DNA of 64,000 nt from GCA-2718815 sp963578105. Its GTDB lineage: Bacteria > Planctomycetota > Planctomycetia > Pirellulales > Pirellulaceae. Below the pieces are notes generated by a model that saw only the letters and a program-made list of their open reading frames with translations, was not told the origin of the DNA and made no database searches. A program made the translations under genes and the position numbers. The DNA lies in the NCBI GenBank assembly GCA_963578105.1, contig CAUZBP010000011.1, positions 1 to 64,000 on the forward strand. Direction: 5' to 3'. Below are positions 1-7,976 of the stretch, in pieces (within the stretch, counting starts at the first letter, position 1; every line of letters starts with the position of its first letter).

Positions 1-90
1 TCCTATAACATTGACCACCAAAGCATCGCCCACCCCCTCTAAACGCTGTGCATAATGCTTTGAAACTAAATCTTTGACGTATTTGCTCAT
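1..90 (-). CDS. rplJ: Ribosomal protein L10 (partial, N-terminal 30 codons)
   Basis: The start codon ATG is the complement of 88-90 and the frame stays open to the window edge. The peptide starts MSKYVKDLVSKHYAQRLEGV and continues into a GDALVVNVIG segment, typical of the L10 N-terminus that anchors the L7/L12 stalk to 23S rRNA. It follows rplA after 89 bases, the universal rplK-rplA-rplJ order. L10 operons often carry an autoregulatory leader here, but I could not recognise its fold in this short spacer. Confidence 0.9.
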   Translation of the reverse strand, partial: MSKYVKDLVSKHYAQRLEGVGDALVVNVIG

Positions 91-179
91 GATACTGGTG
101 GGTGTTTGGTATTTCTAACTGGATGACTAGCAAAAATATCTGGTCATTAAAAATCTGTTTTTCAGCCCGACACCATTGA

Positions 180-860
180 TCAGGCAGCTATCCGTATCCC
201 GGGGCTCATCGTGGCACTGATCGATACACTCTTCAAATAAGTCCCTTTAACAGCTACTGGCTTCATGCCCGCGATGTGATCCATGAACGCCTGGATGTTT
301 TCAACCAGTTGCTGGCTGTCAAAACTCATTTTTCCAACAAGTGTATGGATGATTCCACTGGAATCGTTGCGAAATTCGACTTTGCCCGCTTTATATTCCT
401 GCACAATTTTAGCGACTTCGGGTGTCACCGTGCCAGCGCGAGGGGAGGGCATCAGACCACGAGGCCCGAGAACTCTTCCCAACGGGCCAACGAGTCCCAT
501 CATGTCCGGCGTGGCAATGCAAACATCGAACTCCAGCCACCCTCCTTTGATCTTTGCCGCCAGCTCCTCCTGGCCTACTTCATCCGCCCCCGCTTGCTGC
601 GCTGCATCCGCCAAATCCCCTTTGGCAAACACGATCACACGCTGGCTCTTGCCAATCCCGTTGGGAAGCACAAGAGACCCTCGAACAATCTGGTCGGCTT
701 GCTTGGGGTCGATTCCCAGCCGAATGGCAATTTCGACCGATTGATCAAATTTCGTCGTACCAAAACTCTTTAGCAATTCCACCCCCTTCTCTAATTCCTG
801 GGGCTCGTCGCTAATTCTGCTGGAGAGGTCTTTTCGAAATCTCTTGGAATGTTTAGCCAT
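180..860 (-). CDS. rplA: 50S ribosomal protein L1
   Basis: A 226-residue protein of normal L1 length. It forms the mobile L1 stalk on 23S rRNA near the tRNA exit site and often acts as a translational repressor of its own operon. The family signature is visible around residues 119-145, with MGLVGPLGRVLGPRGLMPSP followed by a GTVTPEV segment, and the C-terminal part has the usual GKVEFRNDSSGIIHTLVGK-type segment. The ATG start at 860 lies 42 bases after rplK, so the genes are co-transcribed. Confidence 0.97.
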   Translation of the reverse strand: MAKHSKRFRKDLSSRISDEPQELEKGVELLKSFGTTKFDQSVEIAIRLGIDPKQADQIVRGSLVLPNGIGKSQRVIVFAKGDLADAAQQAGADEVGQEELAAKIKGGWLEFDVCIATPDMMGLVGPLGRVLGPRGLMPSPRAGTVTPEVAKIVQEYKAGKVEFRNDSSGIIHTLVGKMSFDSQQLVENIQAFMDHIAGMKPVAVKGTYLKSVSISATMSPGIRIAA

Positions 861-902
861 AAAAAATCGCTTTGCTTTTACTGTGACAGCTCAACCAGTT
901 CG

Positions 903-1328
903 TTACGCGTCGACTTCTATGCCCATACTACGAGCAGTACCCATGATCAGGAGTCGAGCCCTTTCCAAATCACACGCATTTAAATCTGCCATCTTCGCTT
1001 TGCAGATCTCGTCGATCTGAGCCATGGTGACCTTGCCGACTTTTTCTTTATTCGGAACTCCCGAACCCTTGACAACGCCTGCTGCCTGCTTCAGAAGGGC
1101 CGCCGCAGGAGGACTTTTGGTAATAAAATCAAAAGTACGGTCGGCATACACATTCACCACAACCGGAATGGGAGTACCGTTGAACTCCTTGGTCCGGTCA
1201 TTGAATTGCTGCACAAACTGGCCCAGATTAATACCGAACTTACCCAGCGAAGTACCAACTGGTGGCGCCGGAGTGGCTTGCCCACCAGGAACTTGAAACT
1301 TCGCAGATCCCATTAATTTTTTCGCCAT
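903..1328 (-). CDS. rplK: 50S ribosomal protein L11
   Basis: A 141-residue L11, the standard length. It binds the GTPase-associated centre of 23S rRNA and is needed for stringent-response sensing by RelA. The N-terminal domain has the proline-rich PGGQATPAPPVGTSLGKFGI stretch and the C-terminal RNA-binding domain ends with the GTARSMGIEVDA signature. It lies between nusG and rplA, the standard bacterial order. Confidence 0.97.
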   Translation of the reverse strand: MAKKLMGSAKFQVPGGQATPAPPVGTSLGKFGINLGQFVQQFNDRTKEFNGTPIPVVVNVYADRTFDFITKSPPAAALLKQAAGVVKGSGVPNKEKVGKVTMAQIDEICKAKMADLNACDLERARLLIMGTARSMGIEVDA

Positions 1329-1443
1329 GTTTTTTTCTTACTTATGTTTTACTTGCAGTCAGATCGTCGTCATTCGTCAAACCGGAATACTGCAATCCTC
1401 GTCTAGACACTGAATCAACGACTAAAACTTGCTATGTCTCCAC

Positions 1444-2253
1444 CTAGACTGCTTCAGTTTGCCAATGTTCGAGTTCCACCGGAGTCGAACGACCGAAAAT
1501 GTTGATCATCACCGTCATGCGCCCATTGGCTTCGTCGACATCGTCTACATCTCCCTCAAAGTTCTCGAAGGTCCCTTCCTTGATGCGAACACGGTCACCG
1601 ACGTTGAACGGAATGACAGTCTTCATCGGTTCACCCCCGTCCTCTTCGGGCATGCTGGCCTGCACAACCCGTTCAACCTCATGCTGTAACATGGGACTGG
1701 GACGTCCTGCCGAACCTGTGAAATCTCCAATACCCGGTGTTTCCCGAACGAGAAACCACGTGTCGTCGTTGATCGACATATGCACCACAATGTAACCCGG
1801 ATACAGCTTTCGCTTGACAATCCGTTTCTTGCCGTTTTTAAATTCGGCCACATCTTCGGTAGGAACAATAATTTCGCCAAAGAAACGATCAAATCCTGCC
1901 ACGGAGACTCGACGCTGAAGCCCCTCCCGAATCGACTCCTCTCGATTGCTTTGGACCTTCAGTATGTACCAATCCATTTCGATGTCTTCATCCACTGAGT
2001 CAACGATCTGCTCAATGGGCTCGACATCCATATCCACTTCTTCTTCCTCCTCCAGATCTTCGCTCTGCGCCTCCAGGTCCTCGTCGGCTTCGCCTTCTTG
2101 CGCCGAATCGTCGACAACGGTCGCGTCATCAGATACCGACACGCTCGGCGGAGAATCAGTGGCGACGGGCATGAGATCCTCATCCCCTGTACGAGAACTG
2201 CCCGTAGGTTCGTCCGGCAACCGGTCACTCGCAGCCTGCGTCTCGTCTATCAC
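1444..2253 (-). CDS. nusG: Transcription termination/antitermination factor NusG with long acidic N-terminal extension
   Basis: A 269-residue protein against about 180 for typical NusG. Residues 94 onward hold the NGN domain (MDWYILKVQSNREESIREGL, later KLYPGYIVVHM and TPGIGDFTG), which binds the RNA polymerase clamp. The KOW domain is at about residues 215-265 (FNVGDRVRIKEGTFENFEG). The first ~92 residues are low-complexity and very acidic, with runs such as EDLEAQSEDLEEEEEVDMD. The start used is GTG at 2253, preceded by a GGGGGG-rich ribosome-binding stretch; the only nearby ATG is out of frame. It follows secE, as usual. Confidence 0.95.
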   Translation of the reverse strand: MIDETQAASDRLPDEPTGSSRTGDEDLMPVATDSPPSVSVSDDATVVDDSAQEGEADEDLEAQSEDLEEEEEVDMDVEPIEQIVDSVDEDIEMDWYILKVQSNREESIREGLQRRVSVAGFDRFFGEIIVPTEDVAEFKNGKKRIVKRKLYPGYIVVHMSINDDTWFLVRETPGIGDFTGSAGRPSPMLQHEVERVVQASMPEEDGGEPMKTVIPFNVGDRVRIKEGTFENFEGDVDDVDEANGRMTVMINIFGRSTPVELEHWQTEAV

Positions 2254-2358
2254 GATGGCCCCCCGGTCATCAAGTGTTGATGCATCGTTTTTATTCCGTC
2301 ACTTGCCAATGGCACCTAGCTGATTCGTGCCCAAACTCCAACAAGTCCGGTGACTATT

Positions 2359-2390
2359 AAATCTACTATTCTTCTAAATCTACTATTCTT
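2359..2390. repeat. Two-copy 17-bp direct repeat in the secE-nusG spacer
   Basis: The sequence AAATCTACTATTCTT occurs at 2359-2373 and again at 2376-2390, a 17-bp period. It is non-coding and lies inside the transcribed secE-nusG spacer. A slippage duplication is the simplest explanation. Confidence 0.7.
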
Positions 2391-2414
2391 CCTCAATCGT
2401 CGCGAATGCTGGAA

Positions 2415-2849
2415 TCAACTCACGACACCGATAAAGCTTAACAAGACCCGCCAAAACAAATCGTAACTTGCCAGCACAGTGGCCAGGAAAAAGATCACCA
2501 CCATCACCACCATGGAACTGCGTACCAACTCAACACGAGTCGGCCAGGTGACTTTATACATTTCGGCTTCCACCCCGATCAGAAAATCTGCAAACCGCAT
2601 GATGTTCACTGCGCGATAGCTAATCCATATACCAAGCAGCAGCAGCACGCCTGGTACACCAAAAACGATGAACGGGTCATCCACCCGAGCCGTCAAGGTA
2701 TCCTTTAATCTCCAAACGCCAACTGAAACTCCCAAGGCAAGTGCACCGAAAGTTACCTGCCGCGTGGCCCTGCCTTGATTGCGCTTGTAGACTCCCCGCC
2801 GGAAAAACTCCTGGAACACCGACCCGGACATTGTCTGTTCTTTTGCCAT
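2415..2849 (-). CDS. secE: Preprotein translocase subunit SecE
   Basis: A 144-residue membrane protein, similar in size to the three-helix SecE of enterobacteria and much longer than the ~60-residue single-helix form. Hydrophobic segments lie near residues 30-47, 55-78 and 112-140. Between the last two is the conserved amphipathic SecE motif (VEAEMYKVTWPTRVELVRSS), which clamps SecY in the translocon. The gene sits between tRNA-Trp and nusG, its usual place. The N-terminal ~30 residues are basic and cytoplasmic. Confidence 0.93.
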   Translation of the reverse strand: MAKEQTMSGSVFQEFFRRGVYKRNQGRATRQVTFGALALGVSVGVWRLKDTLTARVDDPFIVFGVPGVLLLLGIWISYRAVNIMRFADFLIGVEAEMYKVTWPTRVELVRSSMVVMVVIFFLATVLASYDLFWRVLLSFIGVVS

Positions 2850-3033
2850 CGGCTGTCTTTTTCTCTAGTTGCAATCGGTTGCAACCCGGACCAACGTTAA
2901 GCGGCAGACGCACACGCTTCATCCACCCTGGCGACGCTCCTGACCAAGCAGGAACAAGCCACCCCTATCACGAAACTCGCAACCCCGCACCGAAAGAATC
3001 CGCCCATTAGCGATTCTCGGCACGGGGCAAAAC

Positions 3034-3109
3034 TGGCAGGGGCGGCGGGAATCGAACTCGCAACCTCTGGTTTTGGAGACCAGCGCTCTGCCAATTGAGC
3101 TACGCCCCT
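3034..3109 (-). tRNA. tRNA-Trp (anticodon CCA)
   Basis: A cloverleaf read on the minus strand: acceptor AGGGGCG/CGCCCCT, D-arm with TAGCTCAATTGGCAGAGC, anticodon loop CTCCAAA (CCA), T-loop TTCGATT. The 3' CCA is genome-encoded (complement of 3034-3036). The fourth T-stem pair is an A-C mismatch. It lies between tuf and secE, where tRNA-Trp is found in many bacteria. Confidence 0.95.
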
Positions 3110-3182
3110 CAATTAAGCTTTCTCCGAGCGGGCATCCACTCAGCACCGTGCCGGTGGTTACCCCAACTCATTTCCTCGGTGA

Positions 3183-4379
3183 TTACTCCACAATTTTAGT
3201 CACGACGCCCGAACCGACAGTCTTGCCACCTTCTCGGATAGCAAAACGCACACCATCGTCCATCGCGATGGGCTTGTGCAATTCGATTGTCACCCTCACA
3301 TTGTCACCCGGCATACACATTTCTTCATCTACCAAATTAGCTGTCCCGGTAACATCCGTGGTGCGGAAATAAAACTGCGGACGGTAGCCACTAAAAAATG
3401 GAGTGTGCCGCCCGCCTTCATCCTTGGATAGACAGTAAACCTCTGCCTCAAACTTGGTGTGAGGCTCGATTGAGCCAGGTTTTGCCAGCACCTGACCTCG
3501 TTCGAGTTCATCTCGCTTTATGCCTCGCAACAAGACACCCACGTTGTCTCCGGCCTGCCCCTGGTCCATAGTCTTGTTGAACATCTCTACACCCGTACAG
3601 GTGGTCTTTTCAGGCTTGGTCTCCAGCCCCACAATCTCGACTTCCTCGCCGATCTTAATCATGCCTCTCTCAATACGACCGGTTGCAACCGTGCCACGGC
3701 CCTCGATCGAGAAAACATCTTCAATCGCCATCAGGAACGGTTTGTCGACCTCCCGTGGCGGCTCTGGAATGTAGTCGTCAAGAGCCTCCAGTAACTCGGT
3801 AATACACTTCGAGGCATCCTCGTCGTCGGGTTTCTGGTAGGCTGGCAAACTCGAGCCTTTGATCAACGGAATATCGTCACCGGGAAAGTCATACTTGTCG
3901 AGCAACTCGCGAATCTCCAGTTCAACCAGTTCCAAGAGCTCCTCGTCGTCGACCAAATCAATCTTGTTGAGGAACACTACAATGGCCGGTACACCCACTT
4001 GCCGTGCCAGGAGAATGTGCTCTCGCGTCTGAGGCATCGGTCCATCGGCAGCCGAAACCACCAAAATGGCGCCATCCATCTGGGCGGCACCGGTGATCAT
4101 ATTCTTAATGAAGTCAGCATGGCCGGGACAATCAATGTGGGCGTAGTGCCGGTTGTTCGATTCATATTCAACATGAGCCACGGCAATCGTGACCGTTTTC
4201 GTCTCATCCCGCACCGTACCACCCTTGGCGATGTCAGCATACGACTTGGCCTTGGCCAAGCCCTTCGCGGCCTGAACCGATAGAATTGCACCGGTTAGTG
4301 TCGTTTTGCCGTGGTCAATGTGGCCAATCGTACCTACGTTGACATGCGGTTTTGTCCGTTCAAAAACGTCCTTGGCCAT
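3183..4379 (-). CDS. tuf: Translation elongation factor EF-Tu
   Basis: A 398-residue GTPase that delivers aminoacyl-tRNA to the ribosome. The G1 box is GHIDHGKT (residues 19-26; the usual residue after GH is Val). G3 is DCPGHADFIKNM, G4 is NKIDLVDD, and domains 2 and 3 follow, ending with GGKTVGSGVVTKIVE. It is the middle member of a tRNA(Thr, Tyr, Gly, Thr)-tuf-tRNA(Trp)-secE-nusG run and is probably partly co-transcribed with the upstream tRNAs. No second tuf is in the window. Confidence 0.98.
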   Translation of the reverse strand: MAKDVFERTKPHVNVGTIGHIDHGKTTLTGAILSVQAAKGLAKAKSYADIAKGGTVRDETKTVTIAVAHVEYESNNRHYAHIDCPGHADFIKNMITGAAQMDGAILVVSAADGPMPQTREHILLARQVGVPAIVVFLNKIDLVDDEELLELVELEIRELLDKYDFPGDDIPLIKGSSLPAYQKPDDEDASKCITELLEALDDYIPEPPREVDKPFLMAIEDVFSIEGRGTVATGRIERGMIKIGEEVEIVGLETKPEKTTCTGVEMFNKTMDQGQAGDNVGVLLRGIKRDELERGQVLAKPGSIEPHTKFEAEVYCLSKDEGGRHTPFFSGYRPQFYFRTTDVTGTANLVDEEMCMPGDNVRVTIELHKPIAMDDGVRFAIREGGKTVGSGVVTKIVE

Positions 4380-4464
4380 CTCTTTTACCTACTCTCTTTC
4401 TATACAGGTACTGGAACAAAAAAGGTTTCAATAGAACCAACCAATTATTTAGCACGCAACCAAG

Positions 4465-4537
<73 letters not shown>

Positions 4538-4702
4538 ACACGCCGTAAAAACTGCTGAACTCGCACGAGTCGGAAGTCAAGTCGAAGGTAATACTCACAT
4601 TGCAACTCCGCAGCAAAATTGAACTCATCTCATGCCTCTCGGACCAACCGGTCTGGTGATCCAAAATCTCCCCCAGCTGCGATGGATCTAACAATCAATA
4701 AC

Positions 4703-4773
4703 AGCGGGTGAAGGGAATCGAACCCTCGTCTTCAGCTTGGAAGGCTGTGGCTCTACCACTGAGCTACACCCGC
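4703..4773 (-). tRNA. tRNA-Gly (anticodon UCC)
   Basis: Minus-strand cloverleaf of 71 nt with acceptor GCGGGTG/CACCCGC, anticodon loop CTTCCAA and T-loop TTCGATT. CCA is not encoded. It lies between tRNA-Tyr and tRNA-Thr(GGU), as glyT does in E. coli. Confidence 0.95.
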
Positions 4774-4863
4774 AATAACTAACAAGTTCAAGTGGCTATT
4801 GCAGGCAATGAACTACCACTTGTCGCGGGTAACAACTCACCCCTTTTTGCCCACTCGTGGTAG

Positions 4864-4945
4864 TGGGGGGTGCAGGATTCGAACCTGCGAAGGCATTGCC
4901 ATCAGATTTACAGTCTGACCCCTTTGACCGCTCGGGAAACCCCCC
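4864..4945 (-). tRNA. tRNA-Tyr (anticodon GUA)
   Basis: Minus-strand class II tRNA of 82 nt with acceptor GGGGGGT/ACCCCCC, anticodon loop CTGTAAA, a long variable arm and T-loop TTCGAAT. CCA is not encoded. It matches tyrU by position. Confidence 0.95.
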
Positions 4946-5058
4946 TTTCTCGGGACCCTGTGCTAACTCCGCAACTTGTTTCTACCAGGTTTCTCCCAAT
5001 CGGCCTCGTAACTATTTACACCCACCTTCGCTCAAACCCAAAAACACAAGGAAAAATA

Positions 5059-5210
5059 CTCTATGACTTTCTAAATACTCTATGACTTTCTAACTGCTCT
5101 ATGACTTTCTAAATACTCTATGACTTTCTAACTGCTCTATGACTTTCTAAATACTCTATGACTTTCTAAATACTCTATGACTTTCTAAATACTCTATGAC
5201 TTTCTAAATA
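5059..5210. repeat. Eight tandem copies of a 19-bp unit inside the tRNA operon
   Basis: The unit CTCTATGACTTTCTAAATA is repeated head to tail at 5059, 5078, 5097, 5116, 5135, 5154, 5173 and 5192 with no spacer bases. Copies 2 and 4 end in CTG instead of ATA; otherwise the units are identical. A 19-bp period rules out a conserved reading frame. The array lies in the transcribed spacer between tRNA-Thr(UGU) and tRNA-Tyr. Near-perfect identity suggests recent expansion or active homogenisation. Confidence 0.97.
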
Positions 5211-5321
5211 CACAACTGACGCCGTTTCCCGTCACCGCCAAGCCGTGTACTTCCGGTCTAAATGACTCCCTACAATTTACTTTGAACGACCCCCATTCCT
5301 TCGCTATGCACACTGGACTGG

Positions 5322-5394
5322 AGCTAGCGGAGGGACTTGAACCCACAACCTGCTGATTACAAATCAGCTGCTCTGCCAATTGAGCTACGCTAGC
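5322..5394 (-). tRNA. tRNA-Thr (anticodon UGU)
   Basis: Minus-strand cloverleaf with acceptor GCTAGCG/CGCTAGC, anticodon loop TTTGTAA and T-loop TTCAAGT. CCA is not encoded. It is the first tRNA of the cluster, matching thrU, and is separated from tRNA-Tyr by 376 bases that include the 19-bp array. Confidence 0.95.
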
Positions 5395-5423
5395 CTATCT
5401 TCCTCGCTATATCAAAACCAGTA

Positions 5424-5451
5424 AATATAACAAAGACAAGACCTTTCGCAA
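5424..5451 (-). promoter_or_regulatory. Putative promoter of the tRNA-tuf operon
   Basis: On the minus strand TTGCGA (5451-5446) is followed after 16 bases by TATATT (5429-5424), about 30 bases before tRNA-Thr(UGU). Both boxes are close to the sigma-70 consensus. The -10 box overlaps a plus-strand TATAAC, so two divergent promoters may share this site. Confidence 0.45.
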
Positions 5452-5616
5452 GAGGGATCCAGCTTGGAGTACCCGGTAAAACGGGGCTTTCAGCCGAATT
5501 GAAAGGTCGCAGCGCAGCCTCCACCTTAGATCGTGGTGAGACCTGTTCCGATTGGCTTGGCAAACCTCCTCGAAGTCGAGATCCCCTGTCTTGGGGGGCC
5601 AGAATACTAACTCTTT
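5437..5616 (+). ncRNA. Candidate 6S-like rod-shaped RNA (strand not certain)
   Basis: A gene-free stretch folds into nested helices: 5437-5442 with 5588-5593; 5454-5459 with 5580-5585; 5463-5469 with 5566-5575 (3-base bulge); 5492-5499 with 5551-5557; 5504-5508 with 5540-5544; and a terminal hairpin 5522-5525 with 5535-5538. An internal bubble at about 5470-5491/5558-5565 gives the closing stem, central bubble and terminal stem of 6S RNA, which traps RNA polymerase. On the plus strand a TATAAC lies upstream, a CAGCCGAATT resembling the 6S CTGAGCCGAT follows the bubble, and a T-run (5612-5616) ends it. Complementarity is equal on both strands and no clear -35 box is seen. Confidence 0.4.
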
Positions 5617-5715
5617 TTACACCAATTACTTAAACACCCAATGTGGCTGTTGACCGGCAACCGTCGCCTATCATTCGGCAGTCGCTAAACGCGTAAAGCC
5701 TTCCAGCGTTTAGCC

Positions 5716-7383
5716 TTACTGTTCCGGAGCCTCTATTTTTTCCTCCTGCACCACAACGCGCAACTTATTCAGCGCCCGAGACTCGATCTGGCGGATTCGT
5801 TCCTTCGTCACCCCCATCTTTGCACCAACTTCCTTCAGCGTTTGTGGCTCCTGGCTGTAGTCCAGCCCGAATCGATTAATGATAATCTTTTGCTCACGCT
5901 CGTCAAGCCTGGATAGGATGCGATCGACCTGGGCTTCGCGATGCTGTTGCGCACTTTCCTGTTCGTATTTGTCGCCTCGGTTCTCTTCCGTGGTAGCGAA
6001 CATTTCGTCGTGGCTTGTACGGAATCGATCGCGGTGTTTGAAAGCGTCCGGAATGGTTCTCGCAAAGTTCTTCATGATCGCCCAACTGGCATAGGTACTG
6101 AATTTATTGCCGCGCGAGTAGTCAAACTTTTCTGCCGCCCGTATCAACGACATGTTTCCGTCGCTCACCAATTCAAAGAATTCTTCCGTGGTACTGACAT
6201 GCCGTTTCGCGATCGATACCACTAAACGGAGATTGCTCTGAATGATTTGGTTCTTGGTGTCGACTGCCTGATCGTAGAGTTGTTCGATTTTGTCCATCAG
6301 GCTGCTCTTGGGACGACTGGAATCCAACTGTTCACGCCAACGATTGGCGGCATACTTCAAGTAATTAAAGCGGCGAAAAAGGTGCTGTTCTTGCTCCCGT
6401 GATAACAAGGGGACTTCGTAAAGAGATGTAAGATAAGGTGGCAAACCTGCCGGAGAACGTAATTTGCGCACTGTTTTTTCAGGTTCTGGCAAAGGGGCCA
6501 GGATCTGTTTTTCCATGTTAGGGATAGCAAAGCACGGATTGTACATGTAATCCATCGGTAACTCAAAAATGCGACAAACTCGCATTTCGTTGATCACCCG
6601 ATAAATGCTGGTATTGGTCCGACTATGGCTTTTTGCCAGTACTTCGACTGGCGTCCCTCGACGATACTGCTGATAAATCTTGAGCTTCGCCGCATCGGTA
6701 AGCGGACCAACATGATTGGGAAATACCGCGAAATTCGGGTACTCACGGTCAAACTGCTTGAGCGTATAGCGAATCGTTTCCACACTCCGGTTCATGTGTT
6801 TGGCGATGCGTCGACTGACTTCCGAGGGGCAACCACCTGCCCGGGCCAGACGGCGTGCGCGATCGATGATCTGCCTACGCTCGAAATCGGTGAGCTGACT
6901 GAAACGCTCTCCGCGTTTCACTCGATCTTGGTTTTTGTGCACAAAACGATCGATGCTACTTTGCAAAAATCCGATCCGCTTGCGACCGTCAAAGAGGAAT
7001 CGGCGACTGATCAATCCATGCTGGCGCCACCGCGCAACCGTCTTCGTCGACACGTTGAAGAAGCGGCTGAGTTCGTCGACGGTCAAGACCGGTTCACCCG
7101 CAGATTCGGCTCGCAGCTGGGCCGCGTCTGAGACATCTTCCACAAACAACCGCAAATCATGGCAAGCATCGGTGCCGGAAATGCGGATAGGAGTCGGCGA
7201 ATCAGGACGATAGTCCGTGATTCGGTAGCAGAGGTACTCGTAGGTATACGTGCGTTTCGTTTCCAATTCGTCGAGCAGCCGTTCGGCACGAGAAATCTGC
7301 TCCACTTTCTTGTTGCGAGGGGCAAAACGGATCTGCTGGTCTCGCAATTGACGAAGCACGGGAACTAGATAATCAGTGTGCAT
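5716..7383 (-). CDS. Sigma-70 family factor with N-terminal helix-turn-helix half and no recognisable region 3
   Basis: A 555-residue protein. The C-terminal half is a sigma factor. Region 1.2-like sequence is at about 314-346 (LPPYLTSLYEVPLLSREQEQ). Region 2 is at about 376-446 (NLRLVVSIAKRHVSTTEEFF, then GNKFSTYASWAIMKNFAR). Region 4 is at about 487-545 (LDEREQKIIINRFGLD, GVTKERIRQIESRALNKLR). Only ~40 residues separate regions 2 and 4, so region 3 appears lost. The first ~300 residues hold a MerR/excisionase-like HTH (about 98-147, VLTVDELSRFFNVSTKTVAR) and two further HTH-like segments (about 165-212 and 228-268). A strong AGAGGA ribosome-binding site precedes the ATG. Probably an alternative or secondary sigma factor; targets unknown. 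Confidence 0.85.
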   Translation of the reverse strand: MHTDYLVPVLRQLRDQQIRFAPRNKKVEQISRAERLLDELETKRTYTYEYLCYRITDYRPDSPTPIRISGTDACHDLRLFVEDVSDAAQLRAESAGEPVLTVDELSRFFNVSTKTVARWRQHGLISRRFLFDGRKRIGFLQSSIDRFVHKNQDRVKRGERFSQLTDFERRQIIDRARRLARAGGCPSEVSRRIAKHMNRSVETIRYTLKQFDREYPNFAVFPNHVGPLTDAAKLKIYQQYRRGTPVEVLAKSHSRTNTSIYRVINEMRVCRIFELPMDYMYNPCFAIPNMEKQILAPLPEPEKTVRKLRSPAGLPPYLTSLYEVPLLSREQEQHLFRRFNYLKYAANRWREQLDSSRPKSSLMDKIEQLYDQAVDTKNQIIQSNLRLVVSIAKRHVSTTEEFFELVSDGNMSLIRAAEKFDYSRGNKFSTYASWAIMKNFARTIPDAFKHRDRFRTSHDEMFATTEENRGDKYEQESAQQHREAQVDRILSRLDEREQKIIINRFGLDYSQEPQTLKEVGAKMGVTKERIRQIESRALNKLRVVVQEEKIEAPEQ

Positions 7384-7976
7384 CGGAGTCCTCTTCTATT
7401 CTTGATTTCTGGCCGTGTTCCCTGCGACTTTCATGCTTCTGCCAGAATTCGTTTCACATTGACTGCTGTTCCATCCCGGAACGACATTCCTGAGACCAAA
7501 AACACCCAATCAGCGTCACACTGTTCCACAACCGGGACGCCACCCGGAAGGTTTCCAGCCAATTTGTGTTTTCGCCAGCATCATCGCTTGCCCCTGCCCG
7601 ATGAGGGCTTCAAGCTGCGACACCTGGGAAAACGGTAATAATCATCCTACCCCTTCTACGCACCCAGTTCGTCTTGGGTCGCTCCAAAGTTCGTGATTCT
7701 GGCCCCGCTCCGGCACGGGCGCTCCTTTCAAAGCCCCATACGGACATCGATATTTTCCACAACCACTTGATATAAAATGAGTTGCGTTATTTTCATCGAC
7801 CCCATTCCGCAGGCTCCTTCTGTAAGTAATTTACACAACTCTAATTTCTCATTTTTCCTAAATTATCCGCCAGGCAAATGCGTCTTAAACGGTTGGATTC
7901 CACCGGAAGGAAAGGACGATCTACCGATTATGAACATTCCTTTTTGCGTTTTCCATTCCACTGGTGAGACGACAAA
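7384..7976. other. Intergenic region between divergent genes, no gene seen
   Basis: About 590 bases between the sigma factor (leftward) and a secreted protein gene (rightward). It should hold both promoters. An AT-rich GATATAAAATGAG stretch near 7770-7782 could be a -10 region for the rightward gene. A short hairpin ACCCA/TGGGT lies near 7670. Short reading frames here resemble no family. Confidence 0.4.

Noticed and set aside
91..179. L10 autoregulatory RNA leader
   Set aside because: The spacer is only 89 bases and the kink-turn features of known L10 leaders could not be identified by eye.
5059..5210. Tandem 19-bp repeats as a CRISPR array
   Set aside because: The units are directly adjacent with no spacers of unique sequence, and no cas genes are near.
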